Positions 17,291 through 26,482 of a DNA stretch of 50,695 bases are shown here, piece after piece (the first letter of the stretch is position 1; each line of letters opens with the position of its first letter). The stretch is from Pyrinomonadaceae bacterium (GTDB taxonomy: Bacteria; Acidobacteriota; Blastocatellia; Pyrinomonadales; Pyrinomonadaceae): contig JAICGZ010000008.1 of NCBI GenBank assembly GCA_025922875.1, positions 1-50,695 of the forward strand, in the 5' to 3' direction. The notes below the pieces were generated by a model. It worked only from the letters and a program-made list of their open reading frames with translations. It did no database searches and was not told the origin of the DNA. Both the position numbers and the translations under genes were made by a program.

Positions 17291-17713
17291 CTACTTGTAA
17301 AACTTCTTGTCGACGATTTTAAAGTCAGTTTTACTGATGGTGTACATCACATCCTTTCCCAGTTCTGACTCTCCTCCCTCAAGTTCTCGTTCGGTGGACT
17401 TTCGTTTGGCAAGGAAGAGCACAAAATACAGATCACCTCGTTGCCTAAACTCAATCTGGTAATTCTCAATTTGTTTCTTCTGATCGGGAATAAGAGGGTC
17501 ATCCTTGAAGGATGAGTAGGCAGCCACGAAGGCTTTCAGATACTCCCCATTTAATTTTATTTCGACGGGAATCTCCAATGGGTCACCCTCCGGTTTAGTC
17601 GCGTTAAGCTGCATAGCAACGTCGGAAGCTTTGGGCACACTAGTAGCTCGTTGGCACTGAGTCAAAAGTGAAACCAGTGCCAGGAAGACGGCTCCGGCTC
17701 GTGCGTGTTTCAA
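17291..17713 (-). CDS. Small lipoprotein-like protein, candidate RHS immunity or accessory protein
   Basis: A 140-residue protein with an N-terminal signal (V-F-L-A-L-V-S-L-L-T-Q-C, Cys20). The lipobox is atypical because Gln precedes the Cys. The mature part resembles a small cystatin/NTF2-like fold: a helix (E-Y-L-K-A-F-V-A-A-Y) followed by antiparallel strands (Y-Q-I-E-F-R-Q-R, L-Y-F-V-L-F-L-A) and a closing D-F-K-I-V-D-K-K-F-Y-K. Its TTG start overlaps the TGA stop of the RHS gene, so the two are translationally coupled. Position directly after a polymorphic-toxin-like gene suggests an immunity protein; that role is inference, and a structural accessory lipoprotein is the alternative. Confidence 0.7.
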   Translation of the reverse strand: MKHARAGAVFLALVSLLTQCQRATSVPKASDVAMQLNATKPEGDPLEIPVEIKLNGEYLKAFVAAYSSFKDDPLIPDQKKQIENYQIEFRQRGDLYFVLFLAKRKSTERELEGGESELGKDVMYTISKTDFKIVDKKFYK

Positions 17714-20700
17714 GGTGATGGTGCTGATATGGGTGTCCTCGATCTGAATGTAGTAATACGGCCCCTCGTGGAGTTAGAGATAACCGCCGGGTCAAACCTC
17801 CTTATAACACCACTCGGCGTGGCAACGAAGCTGGGCACCAGGTGACCGGCCGCCAAACTTCTGTTATTCGCATTAATCCGATCCTGAGGCGAAAAGTGTT
17901 CATTATCATAAAGCGGATTGTTTGCGGCGTGCGTGTGATAAGTTCCCACCCGCGTTAGGCCCGCACCACAGGGACTGGGCGTAGAGCTACTGGCGGTGCC
18001 AGGTGACGGAGCGGTGTAGGTTAGGGTTCCATTTGCAGACTCACAAATGCTACCAGCGTACTCCAGATCGACGCCGATTGACACCCAATTCCAAGCCCTC
18101 AAGGCGGCAATGGCTGCCTGATTGACGGTTTGATAGAGACCGGGCCGCCGGCGCCGTCTACATCCGGCGCCTACACACTGGAAGTTGGATACTGGTCCAA
18201 TTCCAGAACCGCCTTCCGGGTTCCACGGTGGCGATCCCGTTATACCTCCATTGAGCACGCCACTTATTGCTCCGGCAATGCCCTGGACCGTGGACGCAAT
18301 GCTGCCTATAGTTCTAACCACCCGGAGGAACCCCTGATGAAACGCGCCCACAATCAGAGCTGCGGACATTGCGGCTAATGCAATCCCCAACCCTAGAAAG
18401 AATCCATTCACTGTTTGGGTGGCCGGCGCCAGGGCAAATGCCCAGTAGAAGCCCAGACCAGCGAACGCACCGAGGACGATGCCGGCAATCAACAGGACCC
18501 ACTTGTTCGATAGGATCTTGGCAATCCCGCGAAAGAGCTTCTTGAAGAAACTGATCAACCCGAGCCCACTCGGATCCATGGCATTGATCGGATCGTTTGC
18601 GCAATACGCATATAGATTCAAAGTCTGCGGACTCGCAAGGTCGACTGAATCCATACCGATCGGATCGACCTGCGTAAAGCGGCCTTGTTGCGAGTCGTAA
18701 GTACGATTGTAGGCGTAATCAAGACGGGTAGTTTCACTGCGGTCGTAGGTAGTGAATCGTCTATTCGTCGCGCCGGTCGATTCTCCAGTTAAAGCGACGC
18801 CGAAAGGCAGTGCCACCTGTTCGAACGAACCGCCGGTGACCGGGTTAGTCACCACCCTCGTCCCTAATCGGTCCGGATGGTGAAATTCAACTGCCTCACC
18901 CCCACTGCCGTTCGGCGTCAAGGTGGAAAGCAGGCGGACCCCGTGATAGACATAAAACTTAGACCAGGCGGGCGTAGTCGAACCACCGCTCTCAACATAC
19001 TCAGCTATAGTTGCGCCACCGTCACAAACATAGTAAGTGCGCGAACTTCCTTCTTCCGCCATCAATCTGTCCCGCGAATTGCCGAAGGTGTAGGTCGCCA
19101 GCACTGTATTGCCGTCGTCGGTCTTGACCTTCACCAGGCGATTGGCTGCGTCATATTGATAGCGCTGTGACACTGTGCCACCACCCGGCACGAGAGCACG
19201 CACCTGATTTCCAGCCGCATCGTAAGCGAAGCCGGCAGTGGTGATACGATTGGACGCAGTTTCGTAAGAGAGAGACGCGTGGCCGTCGCGCGATATTTGT
19301 GATGACACATTCCAGGCAGCCTTCAGCGAGTCACGAATTTCCTGAATGTGCGGAGCCTTCACCAGGGTTCCTACCGTGAGGCTTGGATCTGTATAGCTGG
19401 TCGGCGATAGTCCTAACGCCGTTCTTGCTTCCCCCAGGCGCGTGCGCATTTCGGTGATGTGTGACGCTTTAATCAATACTCCGGTGCTCACGGCCTCAGC
19501 CCATGACACCGTTGCAATGCCAGCACGGATTCTGAGGAGATTGATTGCATCGCGTAGCTCCGTGACGTGGAGCGCTTTCACCAGCGTCGTTCCTGCAACC
19601 AACGGATCGTCCGTGAAAGTGGGCGGCCCGCTCTGGAACGGCGAAGGCGGGGTGCTGAGATTGTTCGCGTTCGCGTCCGTTTCAGCGCCTCGAAGCATGA
19701 GAGGCGAGTCTGACACTGACTTTGTATCATCGTGGAGAAACGCCGGGAGTTCGAATGTGTTCTTTGCAAGCAAGTCTCTCGGCGATTCTGTAGTGCGGCG
19801 CTCATTCTTTGCTGAGAAACCGCTTGCCGAAACGGCAGTGCGATTGCCGTAGCGATCGTACGTGTAGTTCTGAGTCCAAAGCGGACTGGCCGCCGGGCCA
19901 CCCGTCGCCTGCTTCAGTCGTCCCAAAGCGTCATAACTGTAGCCGCGATCCTTGTTATGGTTTAAGTTGTTTAAGATTTTTACGAGCTGGCCCGTACGCT
20001 TGCCATTAGCGCCGGCATAATCGTAGGAAAGATTGAGCAGTGTTGACCCGTTGCGCGTAATGGTTTGACTATCCAGTAAGCCTGTCTGGGCATTGTAGCC
20101 GTAGCTCTCGTTGACTTGGTTCGTGCCGGTGCCCACGCTCAGTGAACTCGTTAGACCCGCCGCGTTGTAGACAATGTTCGAGGCGAACGTTTGGCTATCG
20201 AAGGTCAAACCACTCAGACGGCTTGCAACGTCAAAATCGCGATGCACCAATTTGCGCGCGCCGCCGTTAAGATATTCCGCGGGATAACGCACATCTCTGA
20301 TCCGATCGAGCGAATCGTAAATGTAGTCAGTCACGAATGGATATGAGGTACGGCTGCTCAGGGTCAGAGTTTTCGCAGACACCCGCCCTTCGCTATCGTA
20401 ACTGTAGCTTTCAGTGCTCACGCCTGATACGGCGACGCTGGCGAGTTGCGTAACATCTAAAAGGTCTGTGCCTAAGGTCTTCACGCGATAACTGTACGTA
20501 ACAGTCGCTGCCGGCAAAATCGGATTACCTGTATCGCCAAAACCGCTCGTGTCCCACGAAACTGATTGCAAGCGATTCAAAGGATCGTTGTTGTAGCTGT
20601 AGATCGTCTTAACGCCGCGCGCGTCCGTTTGGGAAATCAGGTTTGAGCGACCATCGTACGTGAATACGTTACTCCATGAGCCCGATTGCACGTAGGTTCC

Positions 20701-23700
20701 AGCGTCATTAAGCGTAGCGCTCATTTCAGCCAATTTTTGTGCCGTCATCCGTCCTAAACTATCGTACTTAAACGAGCGCGTCTGTCCTGTTCCTTGATTG
20801 ATTTGCGTAACATTGCCGAGTGTGTTGTAAGCATATGTAGTAACCAATCCATTGCTCGCAACGGTTCCGTCACCCAATGGATCGGGCTCGACGATTTCCA
20901 CCAGGCGACCATTTGCATCCGTGCGTCCCCAGCGCTCACGCCCCCAGGCATCCTGCACGCGCGTCGTGTCTCCGGGAGCACTGGAAGCCACGCTGGGTCG
21001 TGCCGCTTCGTTATAGAAAGTTTGCGTCACACTGCCGTCAGGAGCAGTCGAGGTTTTTGTGCGACCGAGCGCATCATAAGTTGTGGTCGTCCAAAACTTC
21101 GTGTCGCCACTGCGGTAAGGGAGTGTCTGTTGAGACACCTGGCCCATATTGTCATAAATAGTGTCGACAAGATCCCAAACATTGCCGGTGCTCAATATTT
21201 GTTCCTGTCGCACTAATCCCCGACCATTCAAAAGTTTCACGTTCTTATCCGCGATACCGCCGCCGTCAGCAGTAGCCAGGTAGCTCGTGGTCGTTATCGT
21301 CATGGCGAGGTCGTCATAGGCATAGTCAACGTGAGCTCCGGTTGGTGCGGTCTCGCTGGTAACACGCAGCGTGTTCGGATTGTAAGTTGTGCTTGACGGC
21401 CGGTCATTGGCATCCCTGGTTGAAAGTGAACGGCCGGTATAAAAATCATAACCGGCGCTGGTAGTCACCTGGGCGAACGCATTTGTCGCTGAGCCGCGGG
21501 TGGATGATTGTGGGTAACTGTACTGCGTGTCCACCGTGTAATTAAAAGTGGTCTCTTCGCAGCACGAGGTCGAGGTCTTCACGACATTACCGGTAACGTC
21601 GTAGCGGCGCGTTTCCGTGATCGCGCCGGTGAGACCCGCGGCATCGGCGTAGCTGGTGATTTGCGTAACATTACCGCGGTAGTCAGTGGACGAGTCGTAT
21701 GGGCAGATCCAGTTCTGGTTACAATGACCATCGCAAGACAGCTCGAAGCAGTTGCCGGTGCAATCGGGATCGTTCCAGTCGTTTTCCCAGTAACAAAGAC
21801 CTTCCGCTTCCGCGTGCGGATTCGACGCTTGATTGTGCATCACCACGTTAGGCGCCGCCGTCAGGGGTTGTCCGTCGTACTGATACTCCGTGCGCGAAAC
21901 ACGCGTCACGTTATCGCTCGCATACACTTCGACACTTAACGGCAGGCTAAAAATGTGACGGCCAAAGCAACCGGAACTGTTACAAGTACCCGTGTAGTTA
22001 GAACTGTTTTGATAAGTCATGCGCCTGGAGCGCATGAGTACCGTGCCGCCGTAATCATACTCGCGTTGTTCCGTGACCTGGTTGTAAAGGCTGCCGCTGC
22101 CGTAGATGAACTCCTGAGCAGTTTTCTGTCCGAGCTCATTGGTTCTTTCGACGCGCGTTGGACGCGGTGAGTTATAAGCGCCTTGCTGCCAGGACACGTC
22201 GCTGCTCTGAAGCACTTGACCAGCGGTGACGTACGTCTCGTCGTGATAAGTCAGGCCGTCATTCCATTGGCCCGGCGCGTTGTAAGACACTTGTTTGTTT
22301 TTCGTGCCGTTCGGCAGCGTAACGGTCATCGTTCGCGGATTGTCGTTTTCGTGAACGTCATAAAGAGTTGTCGCCGAGTCGAAATTCGTGCCGTCTCGCG
22401 ACCAGCTTTCGACCATCGAGGGGTAAGTCGGCGCATCAGTTAAGCTGTAGTCCGGTGTCAGTGGATAATCGTAGACTTGCTTGCGAGTGACAGAGCCTTG
22501 CGAGACGCTGCCCATGTCCGTGAGTGAGGAAGCAGAGAAGCCCATGTTTCGCTGCTCAACCACCTTGGCGAGCATGCCGTAGCTGGAATACGAGTCGGAA
22601 TCATTCAGCCAGAAACCGGTGGCCGTCGCGGGATAATAGATAGCGTCAACCAACCACGGAGAGAAGTCGCGAGCTGAAGCGGTGAGTCCATTGAAGCCGT
22701 AGTTCAGCGTCTGTTGGTGATAGTGCAATCGGACTAGTGTGCGGCTGGCGCCGCTTAAACCCGGAGCGGTGACTGCGGTTAGCAGGTTGTTGGAGTTGTA
22801 GTGGAAGCTGACTACCCGGCCTGCCGTGTCGGTGATTGTTTGAATGCGTGGGCCCTGGTTGTTTACGTAGGTAATGGTGACGATATTGCCATTAACATCT
22901 TCAATGGAAGTAGGGAAAACTCCTCCACCGGATTGGGAATAAGCGCCGTAGTTTATAACTGTGCCGTTTGGATATTTCGCCTGAGCCCACGTGATGACGC
23001 CGTTAGTGCCCGTCTGATACGTGTAATCAATGAACGAGCCGTCGATCGTACGCATGACTCCGACGGTGCCCCAACTGTAGAACGTAATCGTGCCCGTATA
23101 GCTGTGTCGCGTGCCGTCAGGATCGATCAGCATGCAGCCGCTGTTGATTGTGATGCCAAGCAATTTGCCCAAACCCAAATTGAATCCCGGTGCAGGCCAG
23201 CCGCGATCGTTGTCGTAATTGATTGCAGTGCCTGCTTTATTCCACAAACGGGAGTTGTATGAGAGGGCAAGTGAGAGGCTGCTGCCGCGCCCAGCTAAAC
23301 TCAGCACCGGCGCAGTGAACTGAAAGTTGCCGCTGCCTGCGGCACTGTTAGGTGGGGCAGAGGGAGGATCGCCTACACCGTTACCAGGATCATCGGCCGA
23401 CCAGTAATTAGTGTCATCCCAACCGTTGCTGAGAAACAACGGCGCCGCCTTTGGTCCACGTGGTCCGGCGGTCTTAGCGGCATGCGCTCGCCTGTTAGTA
23501 TGACTGCCGTTACTTCCACGGCTTCCCCTGGCTGGGAGGCTGCTACCTCTCTCTGAATTTTTCCTATCTGTGATTGAGGCAATCTCCGCCGGATTATTAC
23601 GCGTTGAAATCTCACGTGTTCCGGTGGGTTTCTCGTTCAAGTTTCGCCTGGGATTGTCGCGGACAGTCACCGTTACTTGATCTGTAAACCCTCTGAATCG

Positions 23701-24120
23701 CGCGATAATCCTGAAGGTCCCGGGCGTCATCGCTTCGAACTCTCCAGCCTGAGAGATGCGCAGGCGCTGCGAGGGCGTGGCCCCCTGCCCACTCCAGACG
23801 ACTTTACCGCCGCCGATTGGATTATCTTCGGCATCGTATGGGACCGCCGCGAATCTCACGCGCTCACCAGGGTCTGCGGTCACATCTTTCGGGAAAATCT
23901 CAAGCCGGCTGACTTTTGCGTCACGCTCTGCTTGTTTTTCCTGTTCTTTCGCGTCGCCGGAGCCCTGACCATTTAGCAACTTCGCTACACCGCTTTGGTG
24001 ATACCAAAACGTGAAGCTGATGGTCGTTTCCCTTGCAAGCGTCATTATGGTTTGTGGCGCAGCAGGAGCGGAAGTCAACAACAATGAGATTATCAATAGC
24101 GCGGAAAGAAAGGATGACAT
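17710..24120 (-). CDS. RHS/YD-repeat surface protein with C-terminal DUF4329 (JAMM-like) tip
   Basis: A secreted 2136-residue protein. In order: signal peptide (1-22); Ig-like BIG2-type domain (about 70-155); low-complexity linker; YD-repeat shell (about 250-1500) with many Y-D-x-x-G-R and Y-x-Y-D motifs; three V-K-A-x-H-x-x-E-[LMI]-R repeats (about 1500-1600); more YD repeats; RHS core end G-R-F-T-Q-V-D-P-I-G (about 1807) and N-L-Y-A-Y-C-A-N-D-P (about 1833). After that come two hydrophobic segments (about 1865-1935) and a DUF4329 domain (about 1998-2125) with E-Y-A-G, G-T-Y-H-T-H-A and F-S-P-Q-D. AAGGAG precedes the ATG. The tip looks like an RHS toxin payload with JAMM-type metal ligands; its activity is unknown. 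It follows the fibre gene by 55 nt and overlaps the lipoprotein-like gene. Confidence 0.93.
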   Translation of the reverse strand: MSSFLSALLIISLLLTSAPAAPQTIMTLARETTISFTFWYHQSGVAKLLNGQGSGDAKEQEKQAERDAKVSRLEIFPKDVTADPGERVRFAAVPYDAEDNPIGGGKVVWSGQGATPSQRLRISQAGEFEAMTPGTFRIIARFRGFTDQVTVTVRDNPRRNLNEKPTGTREISTRNNPAEIASITDRKNSERGSSLPARGSRGSNGSHTNRRAHAAKTAGPRGPKAAPLFLSNGWDDTNYWSADDPGNGVGDPPSAPPNSAAGSGNFQFTAPVLSLAGRGSSLSLALSYNSRLWNKAGTAINYDNDRGWPAPGFNLGLGKLLGITINSGCMLIDPDGTRHSYTGTITFYSWGTVGVMRTIDGSFIDYTYQTGTNGVITWAQAKYPNGTVINYGAYSQSGGGVFPTSIEDVNGNIVTITYVNNQGPRIQTITDTAGRVVSFHYNSNNLLTAVTAPGLSGASRTLVRLHYHQQTLNYGFNGLTASARDFSPWLVDAIYYPATATGFWLNDSDSYSSYGMLAKVVEQRNMGFSASSLTDMGSVSQGSVTRKQVYDYPLTPDYSLTDAPTYPSMVESWSRDGTNFDSATTLYDVHENDNPRTMTVTLPNGTKNKQVSYNAPGQWNDGLTYHDETYVTAGQVLQSSDVSWQQGAYNSPRPTRVERTNELGQKTAQEFIYGSGSLYNQVTEQREYDYGGTVLMRSRRMTYQNSSNYTGTCNSSGCFGRHIFSLPLSVEVYASDNVTRVSRTEYQYDGQPLTAAPNVVMHNQASNPHAEAEGLCYWENDWNDPDCTGNCFELSCDGHCNQNWICPYDSSTDYRGNVTQITSYADAAGLTGAITETRRYDVTGNVVKTSTSCCEETTFNYTVDTQYSYPQSSTRGSATNAFAQVTTSAGYDFYTGRSLSTRDANDRPSSTTYNPNTLRVTSETAPTGAHVDYAYDDLAMTITTTSYLATADGGGIADKNVKLLNGRGLVRQEQILSTGNVWDLVDTIYDNMGQVSQQTLPYRSGDTKFWTTTTYDALGRTKTSTAPDGSVTQTFYNEAARPSVASSAPGDTTRVQDAWGRERWGRTDANGRLVEIVEPDPLGDGTVASNGLVTTYAYNTLGNVTQINQGTGQTRSFKYDSLGRMTAQKLAEMSATLNDAGTYVQSGSWSNVFTYDGRSNLISQTDARGVKTIYSYNNDPLNRLQSVSWDTSGFGDTGNPILPAATVTYSYRVKTLGTDLLDVTQLASVAVSGVSTESYSYDSEGRVSAKTLTLSSRTSYPFVTDYIYDSLDRIRDVRYPAEYLNGGARKLVHRDFDVASRLSGLTFDSQTFASNIVYNAAGLTSSLSVGTGTNQVNESYGYNAQTGLLDSQTITRNGSTLLNLSYDYAGANGKRTGQLVKILNNLNHNKDRGYSYDALGRLKQATGGPAASPLWTQNYTYDRYGNRTAVSASGFSAKNERRTTESPRDLLAKNTFELPAFLHDDTKSVSDSPLMLRGAETDANANNLSTPPSPFQSGPPTFTDDPLVAGTTLVKALHVTELRDAINLLRIRAGIATVSWAEAVSTGVLIKASHITEMRTRLGEARTALGLSPTSYTDPSLTVGTLVKAPHIQEIRDSLKAAWNVSSQISRDGHASLSYETASNRITTAGFAYDAAGNQVRALVPGGGTVSQRYQYDAANRLVKVKTDDGNTVLATYTFGNSRDRLMAEEGSSRTYYVCDGGATIAEYVESGGSTTPAWSKFYVYHGVRLLSTLTPNGSGGEAVEFHHPDRLGTRVVTNPVTGGSFEQVALPFGVALTGESTGATNRRFTTYDRSETTRLDYAYNRTYDSQQGRFTQVDPIGMDSVDLASPQTLNLYAYCANDPINAMDPSGLGLISFFKKLFRGIAKILSNKWVLLIAGIVLGAFAGLGFYWAFALAPATQTVNGFFLGLGIALAAMSAALIVGAFHQGFLRVVRTIGSIASTVQGIAGAISGVLNGGITGSPPWNPEGGSGIGPVSNFQCVGAGCRRRRRPGLYQTVNQAAIAALRAWNWVSIGVDLEYAGSICESANGTLTYTAPSPGTASSSTPSPCGAGLTRVGTYHTHAANNPLYDNEHFSPQDRINANNRSLAAGHLVPSFVATPSGVIRRFDPAVISNSTRGRITTFRSRTPISAPSP

Positions 24121-24175
24121 CGAAGTGCTCCTTGAGAACGATGATGTTAGTTCGGGTCTACAGATTGTCGGTTTG

Positions 24176-25993
24176 TTACTGCAGACTCAGCAGCACCAGA
24201 ATCTCTCCAGTGCCCTGTGCCAACGGCTCGAGTGCTTTGCCAATCAGTGTTCCGGGGAGATGCATGCGTCTACCGCCGAATTCGACCGGCACTGACTTCA
24301 TCGCGAAGCCTGTTTTGTCGCTTGTCACCAATAGATCGCCAATTTGAATTGGACCATTCGTCGCATCCACCTTCACTCTTACACGTCCGGTAGTCGCAAC
24401 CAGCACGCGGCCCTCGCCTCGCTCACCGAGTGCTATTCCCGGCTGGGGCGAAATCACACCCGCAACACGGCTGTCGTAAGACTGGGTCGAGGCAACTACC
24501 TGATTGGATTTACTGGAGTCGAGGACTACGACTGTTCCCGCGGGAAGCTCTTGTGAGGATTCAACCCATTCGGCCAGGTCCTGATACTTCGCGTTGATGT
24601 TTCCACCGACGTCGATGTTTCCTGAGACCTTGATGTTTCCAGTGACATGCAGCTTTTCTGTCGGACTGGTGTTGCCAATGCCGACATTCCCATTGGCTCG
24701 CACGATCATCTGAATGGCGCTGTTGTTCTCGAATGTCGCAATAGTATCGGTCGATAACACAGATGAGGACTTCGCACGAAAACCGTTAGTTCCGCCATTG
24801 ACATCCAGTTTGTAGAGAGGTGAAGTAATGCCTATACCGACGCTGCCGCCACCGTAGTTAATGCTACTGGCCCCATTGGCCCACTGGCTGGCAATCTGCG
24901 ACCACGCCGACTTGCAATCACCATTGATGCATAAATTCTGTGAGGTGTTGATCGACCCTCCCTGCACGTCCAGTTTGTAACCCGGAGTTGTAGTTCCGAC
25001 GCCTACGTTGCCTGAGAGATCCAGGAACAATCGATCGTTGACACCGTTGGAGCCAAGGGATGTTCTTACATTAGTAAGACTTGTCAGTCGTGCTGTTGTG
25101 GTTCCACCGTCGTACGTCCACGTTGAACGGGAATCGCCTGGGCCACTCACAACAAGTCGAAATCCGGTATTGTTAGTAGCATCGATCCCGGTCGAAGAAT
25201 AAATGCCTCCCACCACGTGCAATTTCGTACCTGGAGTGCTTGTGCCGACGCCGACATCACCGGTCGACGTAATTCTCATCCGTTCTCCAAACGTGGTTGT
25301 GTTTGCGCGGGTAAAGAAAAGCAGGTCGGCGGCATGGTTGGTTTGATCCTTCTGGAGGGCGGTAATGTTAACGTTACCGTAGCCGGCCGCATCCTGAAAA
25401 CTTATTACGCTGACATTTCCGTTGGTAGCGCTCGTATTGCGTAGTCCCAATACGAGATCGGCTAATCCCAGGTTCGCCAGGTTTGTATTCGCGCTCGAGT
25501 GGTGCACTTGAAGTTTTACATCGGGTGCATTCGTGCCAATACCCACGAAACCAGTAGGCGTAATCCTCATCTGTTCCGCGTTATTCGTGGCGAAGAGCAT
25601 TGGGGCATTGGCGAAATTCCAAAGTTGGACCGCCCCTGCTCCTCCAAAATGTGTAGTGTTATTGTCGTTGATTGACGCGATGTGAAACCTGTTTGCTCCA
25701 GACTGCCTTAAGATCAATCCCGAAAAGGCGACGTTAGCTGCGGTAGTAAACGGATTATCGATGAGGACATTTGTCCCCGCGTTTTGACTTTTCTTAACTT
25801 CCAGCAACGCAGTTGGCGTAGTTGTTCCGATACCGACATTTCCAGTGTTGGTGTTATTGATGTTCTGGCTGGCGTCAGGGGTGGTCCACTGCGCGTTTAC
25901 CGCTGCCGGCTGTAAAAGAAACAAAGTTACAAACAATGCGCTGCACGCCAAAATTGTCAGTGGTCCACTGAATGTTCGTTTAATGGTTGTCAT
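24176..25993 (-). CDS. Fibre-like surface protein with GIGT repeats (paralogue 2)
   Basis: A secreted protein of about 605 residues. The signal peptide ends around V-N-A-Q-W. It then carries at least six copies of N-V-G-[IV]-G-x-x-[TS]-P-x-x-x-L-x-V, the motif seen in phage tail-fibre and other trimeric fibre proteins, interspersed with beta-rich segments. A Cys pair in L-C-I-N-G-D-C-K-S-x-W-S-Q is shared with the other paralogue. The last 135 or so residues (Y-Q-D-L-A-E-W-V-E to L-V-L-L-S-L-Q) are about 85% identical to paralogue 1. AGGAG lies 6 nt before the ATG at 25993, so this start is better than 25999. It has its own consensus promoter and a long leader; the RHS gene follows by 55 nt, so the two are probably co-transcribed. 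Confidence 0.88.
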   Translation of the reverse strand: MTTIKRTFSGPLTILACSALFVTLFLLQPAAVNAQWTTPDASQNINNTNTGNVGIGTTTPTALLEVKKSQNAGTNVLIDNPFTTAANVAFSGLILRQSGANRFHIASINDNNTTHFGGAGAVQLWNFANAPMLFATNNAEQMRITPTGFVGIGTNAPDVKLQVHHSSANTNLANLGLADLVLGLRNTSATNGNVSVISFQDAAGYGNVNITALQKDQTNHAADLLFFTRANTTTFGERMRITSTGDVGVGTSTPGTKLHVVGGIYSSTGIDATNNTGFRLVVSGPGDSRSTWTYDGGTTTARLTSLTNVRTSLGSNGVNDRLFLDLSGNVGVGTTTPGYKLDVQGGSINTSQNLCINGDCKSAWSQIASQWANGASSINYGGGSVGIGITSPLYKLDVNGGTNGFRAKSSSVLSTDTIATFENNSAIQMIVRANGNVGIGNTSPTEKLHVTGNIKVSGNIDVGGNINAKYQDLAEWVESSQELPAGTVVVLDSSKSNQVVASTQSYDSRVAGVISPQPGIALGERGEGRVLVATTGRVRVKVDATNGPIQIGDLLVTSDKTGFAMKSVPVEFGGRRMHLPGTLIGKALEPLAQGTGEILVLLSLQ

Positions 25994-26276
25994 AATCATC
26001 TCCTGAAGGGGGCCATGTTTATAATTTTTGTTGCTGGAATGGACTCAGAAAAGAATTGGTCCAATGCCTAAAAGACACTGATAGGTGATCGTTTAAAACG
26101 CCCTTGTAGTGACAATTCGAAACGTCGGGATAAGTGATCGACTAGACTGAGCCGCGGGGAGAAACTATCCCTTGATCGATAGGAGTTACTTACCTTGACT
26201 GGACTTGTTATGCGCTACGCGACTTGAACAAACATCGCGGAGGAAACGAACATTAAAGAGAGAGAACAATTAATGT

Positions 26277-26312
26277 GCGCGGCATCTTAGTCTCATGTTG
26301 GGTCACTGTCAA
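26277..26312 (-). promoter_or_regulatory. Sigma-70-type promoter of fibre gene 2 and RHS operon
   Basis: On the minus strand TTGACA (26307-26312) is followed after 17 bases by TAAGAT (26284-26289). The spacer G-T-G-A-N4-A-A-C-A-T-N5-A-C is partly shared with the promoter of fibre gene 1. Predicted transcription start near 26277, about 284 nt before the ATG. Confidence 0.75.
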
Positions 26313-26365
26313 CAGAAATTGTTGCGAGGGTAAAACGCCTCATACTAACGATCTATACCGATAAG

Positions 26366-26433
26366 ATCTCTCGCGCAAAGACGCAAAGCACTGCCGTGTC
26401 TAAAAAATTTTCTTTGCGCCTTGCGCGAGAGAT
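26366..26433. repeat. GCGCAAAG-family palindrome between fibre genes
   Basis: ATCTCTCGCGCAAAG and following bases (26366-26388) pair with 26412-26433 (22-23 positions, one indel); the loop is 23 nt. Placed 50 bases past the end of fibre gene 1, it could end its transcription. Confidence 0.85.
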
Positions 26434-26482
26434 ATTTCTTTCTACGGGGTAAAAACACGACGCTCCGATTGCTGGTCCAACT

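Larger units (their letters stand above)
25994..26482. other. 489-bp region: leader and promoter of fibre gene 2, plus repeat boundary
   Basis: From the fibre 2 start outwards it holds a 284-nt untranslated leader, a TTGACA-N17-TAAGAT promoter (26284-26312), and a GCGCAAAG palindrome (26366-26433) that separates the unit from fibre gene 1. I see no gene in it. Confidence 0.65.
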
